Shown here piece after piece: positions 5,752-11,099 of a DNA stretch of 11,099 nucleotides (positions are counted from its first letter, which is position 1; each line of letters starts with the position of its first letter). A model generated the notes under the pieces. That model did not search any database and was not told the DNA's origin. It was given only the letters and a program-made list of their open reading frames with translations. Made by a program: the position numbers and the translations under genes. This DNA comes from an uncultured Clostridia bacterium (GTDB lineage: Bacteria > Bacillota > Clostridia > TANB77 > CAG-508), in NCBI GenBank assembly GCA_934122125.1, contig CAKOVW010000038.1:1-11099 (forward strand), in the 5' to 3' direction.

Positions 5752-6303
5752 TTATATTATTCTAAAAGCAATTAAGCTCAAGAATATATAGGCATATTTA
5801 TAAAAGTTTTTGGTATGCAAAATTTTTCTAATGTTTTTAAATGTTTCAACTAAAGCACTATATTTATCAGCAAAAGTAACAACTATAGTTTCTTTATAAT
5901 GAGGAAACTTTATAGTAACTGGCCACATATGATTAACAATTACATCCTTTTCAGTATCATTTAAACTAAAAATTTCAGTAGCATTTTTTAAAGCAATTTT
6001 TGGATGCATAAAAGCATGATGCCCTTTCCAACTTTTATCTTCTCTAATATAATTATGCCAATCGTATAAAAATAAGTCATGAAGCATAGCACCACGAGTA
6101 GCAGAAACATAATCTAAATTTAACTTCTTACAAACTATATATGTATAATATGCAACCTGCATACAATGTTTATAACATGAAGTATGTGCATGTTGATTAT
6201 AAATTTTCATTTCTTGAACCTTAGCATTTTTTACTAAGTCATCTATAATAGAGAAAAATTCTTCTAGTGAAGTATTTTCCACTATTAAATCTTTTGTTAT
6301 CAT
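5752..6303 (-). CDS. HD-domain metal-dependent phosphohydrolase, substrate unknown
   Basis: The 183-residue protein shows the HD superfamily metal-binding pattern: H46 in a YKHCMQVAYYTY helix, the HD doublet LHD at 74-76, H96/H100 in KGHHAFMHP, H125 in VNHMWP, and D146 in TFADKYSALVE. HD enzymes cleave phosphomonoesters, phosphodiesters or nucleotides; this small single-domain subgroup of Clostridia is uncharacterised to my knowledge. The C-terminus (about 168-183) is hydrophobic and may be a buried or membrane-associated helix. The ribosome binding site is AAGGGGAAA (complement of about 6311-6319). It is transcribed toward dapB 114 nt away, with the inverted repeat between them, and may form an operon with it. 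Confidence 0.8.
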   Translation of the reverse strand: MITKDLIVENTSLEEFFSIIDDLVKNAKVQEMKIYNQHAHTSCYKHCMQVAYYTYIVCKKLNLDYVSATRGAMLHDLFLYDWHNYIREDKSWKGHHAFMHPKIALKNATEIFSLNDTEKDVIVNHMWPVTIKFPHYKETIVVTFADKYSALVETFKNIRKILHTKNFYKYAYIFLSLIAFRII

Positions 6304-6337
6304 AAAATGATTTCCCCTTTTTTTAAACTCTACTTAA

Positions 6338-6346
6338 ATTATATCA
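6338..6346 (-). promoter_or_regulatory. Extended -10 promoter of the HD gene
   Basis: On the - strand the sequence reads TGATATAAT, an extended -10 (TGnTATAAT), about 35 nt before the start codon at 6303. There is no good -35, which extended -10 promoters can lack. Confidence 0.5.
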
Positions 6347-6388
6347 TAATACTTAAAAAAATGATACTAATTTAAAAAAATATTAATA

Positions 6389-6418
6389 TTCATAATTTAA
6401 AAATTACTTCAATATAAT
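6389..6418 (+). promoter_or_regulatory. Promoter of the unrecognised 324-codon gene
   Basis: A perfect TATAAT at 6413-6418 with a weak TTCATA (6389-6394) 18 bp upstream. It lies 30 nt before the start at 6449 and diverges from the HD promoter. The ribosome binding site AGAGGTGG is at 6437-6444. Confidence 0.45.
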
Positions 6419-6448
6419 GTAGAACAAGCTATATGTAGAGGTGGTTTT

Positions 6449-7423
6449 ATGGTAGGCTATTTAAAACTAAAAACAAATAATGAAGAACTGTATGAAACAG
6501 ATTATTTAGAAAAACTAAGACAAAAACAAACTAAATTTTCTAAAATACAATATCACATATGTAAATTGTACTTTAATTTTATTGTACAAATTAAGTATTA
6601 TTTGAACATAATAACAGTAAAACAAATTTATAACTCATATCTGTTTATACTTCCATTTGAAACTTTAGACAACACAAAAAAATTAGCAATATGTATAAAC
6701 AAAGTAAAAAAACTAATGCAAAAATACAATATTAAATCTTTAGTAGCAGATGAAAAAATAAGAGAAAATGAGAAGTTTAAAAAGCTAATAGAACAAGAAA
6801 TTAAAAAAGTACATATAATAAATGGCAGAGGAATAATGCCATATTTAATAAAAGAAACATTAGAATATATAATAGAAAAACAAGGTTCAAAAATAGAATT
6901 AGAAGACTTATATATTTGTGTAAAAGAAAGTAAAAGTTTATATATAGAAAATATTATATATTTAATAAAATACTTTAAAACACTAAATATAATTACACCA
7001 AATATAAAAGAATTTCAAAAATTAGCAGACAAAATAGAAAAAAATGAAAGTATAATAATTACAGTAACTAACAACAAAAAGAAAAGTTTGAAAAAGGCTA
7101 AATTAATAGTAAATTTTGACTTCTTAGAAAATGAAATAAACAAATATACTATTTACAGAGAGGCAAATATATTAACAATAGATGAAAAAGGCTTTTACGA
7201 AAGCAATACTTTTAATGGAATACAAATTAGAAAAATTGGAATAGATACATCAACTGAAATTAAAGAGTTTTTCAATAAATATAACTTATTAGAAAACAAT
7301 CAATTAGATACATTATATGAAAGCCTAATAAATAAAAATCAAGGACTATTACAAATAAAGCAACAAATGAAAAATGATGATGTAAAAGTAATTAAACTAT
7401 ATGGAAAAAATGGAAGTTTGTGA
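6449..7423 (+). CDS. Conserved-looking hypothetical protein, function not recognised
   Basis: I do not recognise this 324-residue protein. It is rich in Lys, Asn and Ile and has no signal peptide or membrane helix, so it is probably cytoplasmic. The N-terminal ~70 residues are basic and aromatic. Then come alternating beta/alpha elements: YLFILPFET (64-72), a Lys-rich helix, SLVADEKI (96-103), VHIINGRGIMPYLIKETLEYIIE (121-143), LYICVKES, IENIIYLIKYFKTLNIITPN, SIIITVTNNKKKSLKKAKLIVNFDF, TIYREANILTIDEKGF and GIQIRKIGI. The pattern of ITPN, ITVTNN and LIVNFDF suggests a Rossmann-like or dehydrogenase-like core, but no glycine-rich nucleotide loop is evident. It has its own promoter and ribosome binding site. 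It sits upstream of greA, but a greA promoter intervenes, so joint function is not implied. Confidence 0.75.
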   Translation: MVGYLKLKTNNEELYETDYLEKLRQKQTKFSKIQYHICKLYFNFIVQIKYYLNIITVKQIYNSYLFILPFETLDNTKKLAICINKVKKLMQKYNIKSLVADEKIRENEKFKKLIEQEIKKVHIINGRGIMPYLIKETLEYIIEKQGSKIELEDLYICVKESKSLYIENIIYLIKYFKTLNIITPNIKEFQKLADKIEKNESIIITVTNNKKKSLKKAKLIVNFDFLENEINKYTIYREANILTIDEKGFYESNTFNGIQIRKIGIDTSTEIKEFFNKYNLLENNQLDTLYESLINKNQGLLQIKQQMKNDDVKVIKLYGKNGSL

Positions 7424-7440
7424 AATTTATATGAATATTC

Positions 7441-7469
7441 TTGACAAATTACAAAAAATCTAGTATAGT
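7441..7469 (+). promoter_or_regulatory. Near-consensus promoter of greA
   Basis: A perfect TTGACA (7441-7446), a 17-bp spacer and TATAGT (7464-7469), the best sigma-A-type promoter in the window. Transcription would start near 7476, upstream of the terminator-like hairpin at 7487-7529, so every greA transcript must pass that hairpin. Confidence 0.8.
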
Positions 7470-7486
7470 TAAGAAGTTAAAAAATG

Positions 7487-7529
7487 GCAACAAGCAATAA
7501 ATTATAGCTTGTTGCAATTAATTTTTTTT
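7487..7529 (+). terminator. Terminator-like hairpin in the greA leader (probable attenuator)
   Basis: GCAACAAGC (7487-7495) pairs perfectly with GCTTGTTGC (7507-7515) around an 11-nt loop, and eight T's lie at 7522-7529 after a short AT-rich spacer. It stands between the greA promoter and the greA ribosome binding site AAAGGAGG at about 7538-7545. It may also end transcripts of the upstream gene, but its position downstream of the greA promoter points to premature termination of greA mRNA and a leader RNA of about 50 nt. Confidence 0.7.
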
Positions 7530-7553
7530 GTATAGGCAAAGGAGGAAAGACAA

Positions 7554-8033
7554 ATGGAGGAAAATAAAGAAGTATTACTAACTCAAGAAGGATTTGAAAA
7601 ATTAGAAAAAGAATTAGATGAACTAAAAACAACTAAAAGAGCTGAAATAGCTGAAAGAATAAAAATTGCTTTGGGATTTGGAGATTTATCTGAAAATTCT
7701 GAATATGATGAAGCTAAAAATGCACAAGCAGAAAATGAAACAAAAATTGCAGAACTAGAAAATAAAATTAGATATGCTAAAATTATAGACGAATCAGAAA
7801 TAGATACAAAAACAGTCCAAGTTGGAAATACTGTTAAATTACTAGACATAGAGTTTAACGAGGAAGTAAGTTACACTTTAGTAGGTTCTACAGAAGTTGA
7901 CTTATCACAAAATAAAATTTCAAATGAATCTCCAATTGGTAGTGCAATTTTAGGTGCTAAAAAGAACCAAATAGTAGATGTTCAAGCGCCAGCAGGAGTA
8001 ATACAATACAAAGTATTATCAATAACAAAATAA
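7554..8033 (+). CDS. greA: Transcription elongation factor GreA
   Basis: GreA enters the RNA polymerase secondary channel and stimulates cleavage of backtracked RNA, rescuing stalled complexes. The 159-residue length is typical. An N-terminal coiled coil (about 10-78) carries the tip motif GDLSENSEYDEAKNAQ (43-58), with the acidic tip residues D44 and E47 that act at the active site. The C-terminal FKBP-like domain has ISNESPIGSAILG (122-134) and a final APAGVIQYKVLSI. AAAGGAGG lies about 8 nt upstream of the ATG. It appears monocistronic, with its own strong promoter, a leader hairpin and a following bidirectional terminator. All key residues are present. Confidence 0.97.
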   Translation: MEENKEVLLTQEGFEKLEKELDELKTTKRAEIAERIKIALGFGDLSENSEYDEAKNAQAENETKIAELENKIRYAKIIDESEIDTKTVQVGNTVKLLDIEFNEEVSYTLVGSTEVDLSQNKISNESPIGSAILGAKKNQIVDVQAPAGVIQYKVLSITK

Positions 8034-8088
8034 GAAAAGTAGCATTGTAATTGATACAGCCAAAAAAGTTGTATAGGAAAAGTTCAAT

Positions 8089-8123
8089 TAAAGGACATAT
8101 CTTTACCAAAGATATGTCCTTTA
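8089..8123. terminator. Bidirectional terminator between greA and deoD
   Basis: A 16-bp perfect stem, 8089-8104 with 8108-8123, containing AAAGGACATATCTTT and its complement around the 3-nt loop ACC, with A/T-rich flanks on both sides. It separates two convergent genes. Confidence 0.8.
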
Positions 8124-8143
8124 TATTAGTTATAGCAATGTTT

Positions 8144-8863
8144 CTAAATTAATATTGCACTTTCCAAAGCTAGAGTTATCATATTGTTTAAAGATTTTTC
8201 ACGTTCTTCTGAACTTATTTCCTGTTTTTTACATATTGAGTCAACAACAGTTAATAAACAAGAGGCTTGTTTACCTAAATATTTAGCTAAATAAAATAAG
8301 GCAAAAGACTCCATCTCTGCACCAATAATATTTAATTCTTTAGGAAACCTTTTAATTAAGTTATTGACGTTTTCCAAATATCCATCAAAACAATCACTAC
8401 ACAAAATATTACCTTTAATACATGGAATATTTAATTCTTCAGAAGTACTTTTAATAATTGAATTTAAAAATTTACTAGATTCTACTAGGTGGCAGTTCTT
8501 CTCATTCCACTCATAAGCAAAATTTCCTTCAGTATAACTATTATCAACTAATATAGTGTCAAAAATATTTAAATCTTCTGAATAAGCACCACAAGAACCA
8601 ATACGAATAATGTTTTCTACATCATAAAATTTATATAATTCATAACAATAAATTCCCATGCTTGCCATACCCATACCATGAGAAAACACCGTAATTTCCT
8701 TTCCTTTATATGTTCCAGTATATGCAAGCATATTTCTAACTGTATTTACTAATCTGGCATTTTCTAAAAAATTTTCGGCAATATACTTAGCACGTAATGG
8801 ATCACCTGGCATAAGTACTATTTTTGCAATATCATTTTTTTGAGCATTACAATGAATTGACAT
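8144..8863 (-). CDS. deoD: Purine nucleoside phosphorylase, DeoD (hexameric) type
   Basis: DeoD reversibly splits purine (deoxy)nucleosides with phosphate into base and (deoxy)ribose-1-phosphate for salvage in the cytoplasm. The 239-residue protein matches E. coli DeoD along its length. It keeps H4 (contributed to the neighbouring subunit's site), MPGDPLRAKYIAE (18-30) with R24, R43, SHGMGMASMGIY (61-72), RIGSCGA (87-93) with S90, GAEMES (181-186), D208 (equivalent to the catalytic D204) and R221 (R217). In the catalytic loop VVDSI replaces VSDHI, but the Asp is retained. AAGGAGGA precedes the start (complement of 8871-8878). No other nucleoside gene is adjacent. It has its own promoter and converges on greA. 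Confidence 0.95.
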   Translation of the reverse strand: MSIHCNAQKNDIAKIVLMPGDPLRAKYIAENFLENARLVNTVRNMLAYTGTYKGKEITVFSHGMGMASMGIYCYELYKFYDVENIIRIGSCGAYSEDLNIFDTILVDNSYTEGNFAYEWNEKNCHLVESSKFLNSIIKSTSEELNIPCIKGNILCSDCFDGYLENVNNLIKRFPKELNIIGAEMESFALFYLAKYLGKQASCLLTVVDSICKKQEISSEEREKSLNNMITLALESAILI

Positions 8864-8893
8864 TTAAATTTCCTCCTTAAATTGTATAGTAAC

Positions 8894-8923
8894 ATTATAT
8901 AAGAAAGGGCATAAAAAAATCAA
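8894..8923 (-). promoter_or_regulatory. deoD promoter
   Basis: On the - strand TTGATT (8918-8923) and a perfect TATAAT (8894-8899) are 18 bp apart, about 30 nt from the start codon. It diverges from the promoter at 8945-8974, with about 20 bp between the two -35 boxes. Confidence 0.65.
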
Positions 8924-8944
8924 TCAAAATTCACAAAATATCTA

Positions 8945-8974
8945 TTGAATATTTTTTTACATTTGGTGTATAAT
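8945..8974 (+). promoter_or_regulatory. Promoter of the DAPDH-like gene
   Basis: TTGAAT (8945-8950) and a perfect TATAAT (8969-8974) are 18 bp apart. The start codon at 9006 follows AAAGGAGG (8991-8998). Confidence 0.65.
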
Positions 8975-9005
8975 CTATATATAAAATTTCAAAGGAGGAA
9001 AATTT

Positions 9006-10082
9006 ATGGAGAGAAAAGTAAAAGTAGTACAATTTGGTACAGGAAAAATGGCAGTTTATACAATGCGTTATGTATATGAGAAAGGTGCAGAAATAGTTGG
9101 AGCAATTGATGTAAATCCAGCTGTTGTTGGAAAAGATATAGGCGAATTAATAGGAGGAGAAAATAAAGGTGTAACTGTAACTGCATTAGAAAATGCAGAG
9201 GAAATGTTAAAACAAGTTAAACCAGATATTGCTATAGTTACTACAATGAGTTTAATTGCTGATGTTAGAGATGCTTTAATGCTTTGTGCAAAACTTGGAA
9301 TAAATGCAATTACAACATGTGAGGAAGCATTTTATCCAGAAAATTCAAACCCAGCAATCACAAAAGAATTAGACGAAATGGCAAAACAAACAGGATGTAC
9401 AATTACAGGAAGCGGATATCAAGATATTTATTGGGGACAATTAATTAGCTCAATTGCAGGTTCAACACATAAAATTACAAAAATAAAAGGAAGTTCAAGC
9501 TATAATGTAGAAGACTATGGAATAGCTTTAGCTAAAGCACATGGTTCAGGATTAACAATGCAAGAATTTGATGAACAAGTTGCATCAGTAGATAAAATTA
9601 GTGATGAAGAAAGACAAAAGGTTATTGAATCAGGAAAATATTTACCATCATATATGTGGAATGTAAATGGATGGCTATGCTCTAAACTAGGGTTAACAGT
9701 TGAAAGACAAACACAAAAAACTATACCACAAACATATAAAGAGGACATATATTCTTCAACTTTAGGAATGACAGTAAAAGCAGGAGATGCTACAGGAATG
9801 AGTGCAGTTGTTACAACAACAACTAAAGAAGGAATTACACTTGAAACAGAGTGTATTGGAAAAGTTTATTCTAAAGAGGATTATGATAAAAATGAATGGA
9901 CAATTTATGGTGAACCAGATACAACAATAGTAGTTGCAAGACCAGCAACAGTAGAGCTAACATGTGCATCAATCGTTAACCGTATTCCAGATGTTATAAA
10001 TAGTACACCAGGTTATGTAACAACAGACAAATTTGGAGAACTAAATTATAGAGTAAAACCATTAAATGAATATGTAAAATAA
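9006..10082 (+). CDS. NAD(P)-dependent dehydrogenase of the 2,4-diaminopentanoate dehydrogenase-like family
   Basis: The 358-residue protein starts with a Rossmann fold: VVQFGTGKMAVYTM (7-20) with the GxGxMA loop, then VGAIDVNP (31-38) whose Asp35 ends the second strand, and a TTCEEAFYP segment (103-111). This is the pattern of proteins often labelled dihydrodipicolinate reductase-like or 2,4-diaminopentanoate dehydrogenase, the amine dehydrogenase of the clostridial oxidative ornithine pathway. It is not DapB: the HHxxK / SGTA signature is absent and it is about 110 residues longer. No ornithine racemase or aminomutase genes are nearby, so the substrate is open. Codons are regular and highly used residues dominate, consistent with good expression from the strong promoter and AAAGGAGG. 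The family call is fairly confident; the substrate is not. Confidence 0.75.
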   Translation: MERKVKVVQFGTGKMAVYTMRYVYEKGAEIVGAIDVNPAVVGKDIGELIGGENKGVTVTALENAEEMLKQVKPDIAIVTTMSLIADVRDALMLCAKLGINAITTCEEAFYPENSNPAITKELDEMAKQTGCTITGSGYQDIYWGQLISSIAGSTHKITKIKGSSSYNVEDYGIALAKAHGSGLTMQEFDEQVASVDKISDEERQKVIESGKYLPSYMWNVNGWLCSKLGLTVERQTQKTIPQTYKEDIYSSTLGMTVKAGDATGMSAVVTTTTKEGITLETECIGKVYSKEDYDKNEWTIYGEPDTTIVVARPATVELTCASIVNRIPDVINSTPGYVTTDKFGELNYRVKPLNEYVK

Positions 10083-10116
10083 TAATAAAAGGTGGAGTAA
10101 AATCCACCTTTTATTA
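10083..10116. terminator. Bidirectional terminator after the DAPDH-like gene
   Basis: A 14-bp perfect stem (10083-10096 with 10103-10116) with the core AAAAGGTGGA / TCCACCTTTT and a GTAAAA loop starts at the base after the stop codon. It serves the convergent genes on both sides. Confidence 0.85.
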
Positions 10117-10129
10117 ATGTATAGAAATT

Positions 10130-10609
10130 CTATTTTGCTTTAACTGTAAAATCTTTTGCATTTACTATATCAGCAGTAACTATTGAATTTAATTTTTTTG
10201 TTTCACCAGGTTGAATTTCTGTTAAAACTGTATCAAAAGTTGTAATTACAGTATTATTATCACCTAGGATTGTAATAGTTACTATTTCTTTTTCATGTTT
10301 AGTAGTTCCTACATTTTTTATGTCTGCAAGTAATACACTGCTTCCATTTTGAGAAGTAAATTGAATATTTGAAAATTCAATATTATTATACTTCTTAACA
10401 GAATTTAAGTCTTTACTATTGTTTATTTTAACATCATTTGCTAAATCAGTAACATACTTTTCAGAATTTGATACTTCTTCATTATTAGAAGCTGAGTTAC
10501 TTGGATTCTTAGAATTATTTCCAAATCCTTTTACAATAAGTATAATTAGCAAAACTGCAACTAAAATACCAACTAAAGTAAAGATTACCTTTTTTTCTGA
10601 ACTTGTCAT
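10130..10609 (-). CDS. Membrane-anchored extracytoplasmic protein with a C-terminal beta domain
   Basis: From the preferred ATG at 10609 the protein has 159 residues. Residues 8-27 form one hydrophobic helix after a basic start (SSEKK), followed by a low-complexity Asn/Ser linker (about 29-50) and a beta-rich domain (about 75-159) with NIEFSNIQF, SSVLLADIKNVGTT, EIVTITILGD and a terminal IQPGETKKLNSIVTADIV segment. The alternation and the PGETK turn resemble Ig-like FxLYD-type domains seen in Bacillota surface proteins; I cannot name the family with certainty. It lacks a lipobox Cys, so it is probably anchored by the helix with the domain outside. It has its own promoter and is convergent with the DAPDH-like gene. 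Function unknown. Confidence 0.7.
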   Translation of the reverse strand: MTSSEKKVIFTLVGILVAVLLIILIVKGFGNNSKNPSNSASNNEEVSNSEKYVTDLANDVKINNSKDLNSVKKYNNIEFSNIQFTSQNGSSVLLADIKNVGTTKHEKEIVTITILGDNNTVITTFDTVLTEIQPGETKKLNSIVTADIVNAKDFTVKAK

Positions 10610-10617
10610 TTGAATCA

Positions 10618-10623
10618 TCCTTT
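10618..10623 (-). promoter_or_regulatory. Ribosome binding site that selects the 10609 start
   Basis: AAAGGA (complement of 10618-10623) lies 8 nt before the ATG at 10609. The upstream in-frame ATG at 10618 overlaps the site itself, so it cannot be its own start. Confidence 0.65.
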
Positions 10624-10645
10624 CTAAATATTTATTTATGTCTAT

Positions 10646-10674
10646 ATGCTATCACAATATATTTTGCAAGTCAA
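10646..10674 (-). promoter_or_regulatory. Promoter of the membrane-anchored protein gene
   Basis: On the - strand TTGACT (10669-10674), a 17-bp spacer and TAGCAT (10646-10651), the latter preceded by TGA to give an extended -10. Confidence 0.55.
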
Positions 10675-10701
10675 TAAAAATAGTTTAATTAGCAAAAAGT
10701 A

Positions 10702-10730
10702 TTGAAAAACTAAGAAAATGATATTATTAT
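10702..10730 (+). promoter_or_regulatory. Candidate promoter of the right-edge leader
   Basis: TTGAAA (10702-10707), a 17-bp spacer and TATTAT (10725-10730). A better TATAAT at 10728-10733 overlaps but would be 20 bp away. It precedes the small ORF at 10765 and the terminator hairpin at 10796. Confidence 0.5.
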
Positions 10731-10764
10731 AATTACAATACAAGCCTAAAAAAGAGGTACAAAA

Positions 10765-10833
10765 ATGTCGAAAAATGGTGTACGATTTTGCTTGCAAAAT
10801 GCAATTAAGTATAGTATAACAATACTAACTTAG
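10765..10833 (+). CDS. 22-codon ORF, candidate leader peptide
   Basis: The ORF encodes MSKNGVRFCL followed by QNAIKYSITILT. AGAGGT at 10753-10758 is 6 nt before the ATG, good spacing for this organism. The frame runs through the left arm and loop of the terminator hairpin at 10796-10843, and its TAG (10831-10833) lies in the right arm. A small translated ORF overlapping a terminator directly after a promoter is the arrangement of ribosome-controlled attenuation. The peptide is not one I recognise; chance cannot be ruled out for so short an ORF, but the Shine-Dalgarno and the hairpin overlap argue for it. Confidence 0.5.
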   Translation: MSKNGVRFCLQNAIKYSITILT

Positions 10834-10843
10834 TTGCATTTTT
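10796..10843 (+). terminator. Strong terminator-like hairpin overlapping the small ORF
   Basis: AAAATGCAA (10796-10804) pairs with TTGCATTTT (10834-10842). The stem continues through one T-G wobble, TAAGT/ACTTA, a single bulged A (10811) and TAGTAT/ATACTA to an AACA loop (10818-10821), about 21 pairs. T's at 10839-10843 end it. It lies inside the leader, so it probably acts as an attenuator for the gene beyond the right edge. Confidence 0.65.
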
Positions 10844-11099
10844 AAATTGTAAAAAATTTATTATGAATCTTAAAATTTCATCAAAGAGTTTTAGTTTTCA
10901 AGACAATTTATTTCAAACTTTATTAAACCTATATAAATTAAAATCAAAAATTAAAAAAAGTTAAATCTTAAAATCAAATTTCAAAACAACAAAATCTTAT
11001 TAAATCTAAAAATTCCAAACAATGAAAATATAAATTAACAAGAAAGAGAGGTGCATTTTAGTATAAAAATGCAGCTAAAATATAAAATTTAAAGGAGAA
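10844..11099 (+). promoter_or_regulatory. Untranslated leader region reaching a ribosome binding site at the window edge
   Basis: No gene is visible in these 256 bases. The stretch 10921-11040 has only two G's by hand count against about 14 C's and is likely single-stranded RNA. A second hairpin, TGCATTTT (11052-11059) / AAAATGCA (11066-11073) with loop AGTATA, follows. The window ends in AAAGGAGAA (11091-11099), a good Shine-Dalgarno, so a start codon should lie within about 10 bases beyond the edge. Confidence 0.55.

Noticed and set aside
5752..6303. Frameshifted or truncated HD protein because of the hydrophobic C-terminus
   Set aside because: All metal-binding residues are present in order and the length is reasonable for small HD proteins; the tail appears native.
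9006..10082. Second DapB
   Set aside because: The Rossmann start is similar, but the HHxxK and SGTA signature is missing and the protein is about 110 residues longer.
10785..10800. Antiterminator hairpin ATTTTG/CAAAAT competing with the leader terminator
   Set aside because: Only six AT-rich pairs against about 21 in the terminator, too weak to claim as a switch.
11051..11092. 13-codon GTG-initiated ORF before the right-edge ribosome binding site
   Set aside because: The upstream purine stretch is a weak Shine-Dalgarno, and the frame only crosses a hairpin and ends at the next ribosome binding site.

Overview
The window is strongly AT-rich with canonical AGGAGG-type ribosome binding sites, TTGACA/TATAAT-type promoters and hairpin-plus-U terminators. 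Its proteins (GreA, DapB, hexameric DeoD, a DUF421/DUF4363-like pair, a 2,4-diaminopentanoate-dehydrogenase-like enzyme) fit an anaerobic low-GC Bacillota of class Clostridia, probably an uncultured gut lineage. No rRNA, tRNA, CRISPR array or transposase gene was seen.

Left edge (1-648). The window opens inside the 3' end of a gene for a formylglycine-generating-enzyme-like (C-type-lectin fold) protein. Its last ~150 bases are far richer in GC and in NNC/NNT codons than anything around them. They end at the stop codon, and a hairpin with an 8-base stem and 4-base loop follows at once. This is how the variable region of a diversity-generating retroelement (DGR) target looks. No template repeat or reverse transcriptase lies in the window. 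A terminator and then an extended -10 promoter separate it from the next operon.

UDP-sugar operon (649-3147). A UAP1-like UDPGP-family pyrophosphorylase is followed 15 nt later by a short GlmU. The acetyltransferase half of this GlmU keeps every catalytic residue I checked, but its uridylyltransferase half has lost key residues (GxGTRM became GTDDRM; the metal-binding Asp became Asn). The upstream enzyme may therefore have taken over the uridylyl-transfer step of UDP-GlcNAc synthesis.

Middle (3183-6303). A four-helix membrane protein (- strand) diverges from a DUF421 and DUF4363-like membrane pair (+ strand). Then come dapB (lysine/diaminopimelate synthesis) and an HD-domain hydrolase, both on the - strand, separated by a 20-bp-arm inverted repeat whose core is GGGACGG/CCGTCCC, probably a REP/MITE-type element.

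Right half (6449-11099). An unrecognised 324-codon gene precedes greA. The greA promoter is followed by a terminator-like hairpin upstream of the greA ribosome binding site, i.e. a likely attenuator. deoD (-) and a DAPDH-like dehydrogenase (+) are divergent with back-to-back promoters. A membrane-anchored surface protein (-) follows. The last ~480 bases contain no long gene. They hold a promoter, a 22-codon ORF with a good ribosome binding site that runs through a strong terminator hairpin, a G-depleted stretch, a second hairpin and finally a Shine-Dalgarno sequence at the very edge. Together these look like a ~360-nt attenuating leader for a gene just beyond the window. Most convergent gene pairs are separated by long bidirectional terminator hairpins.
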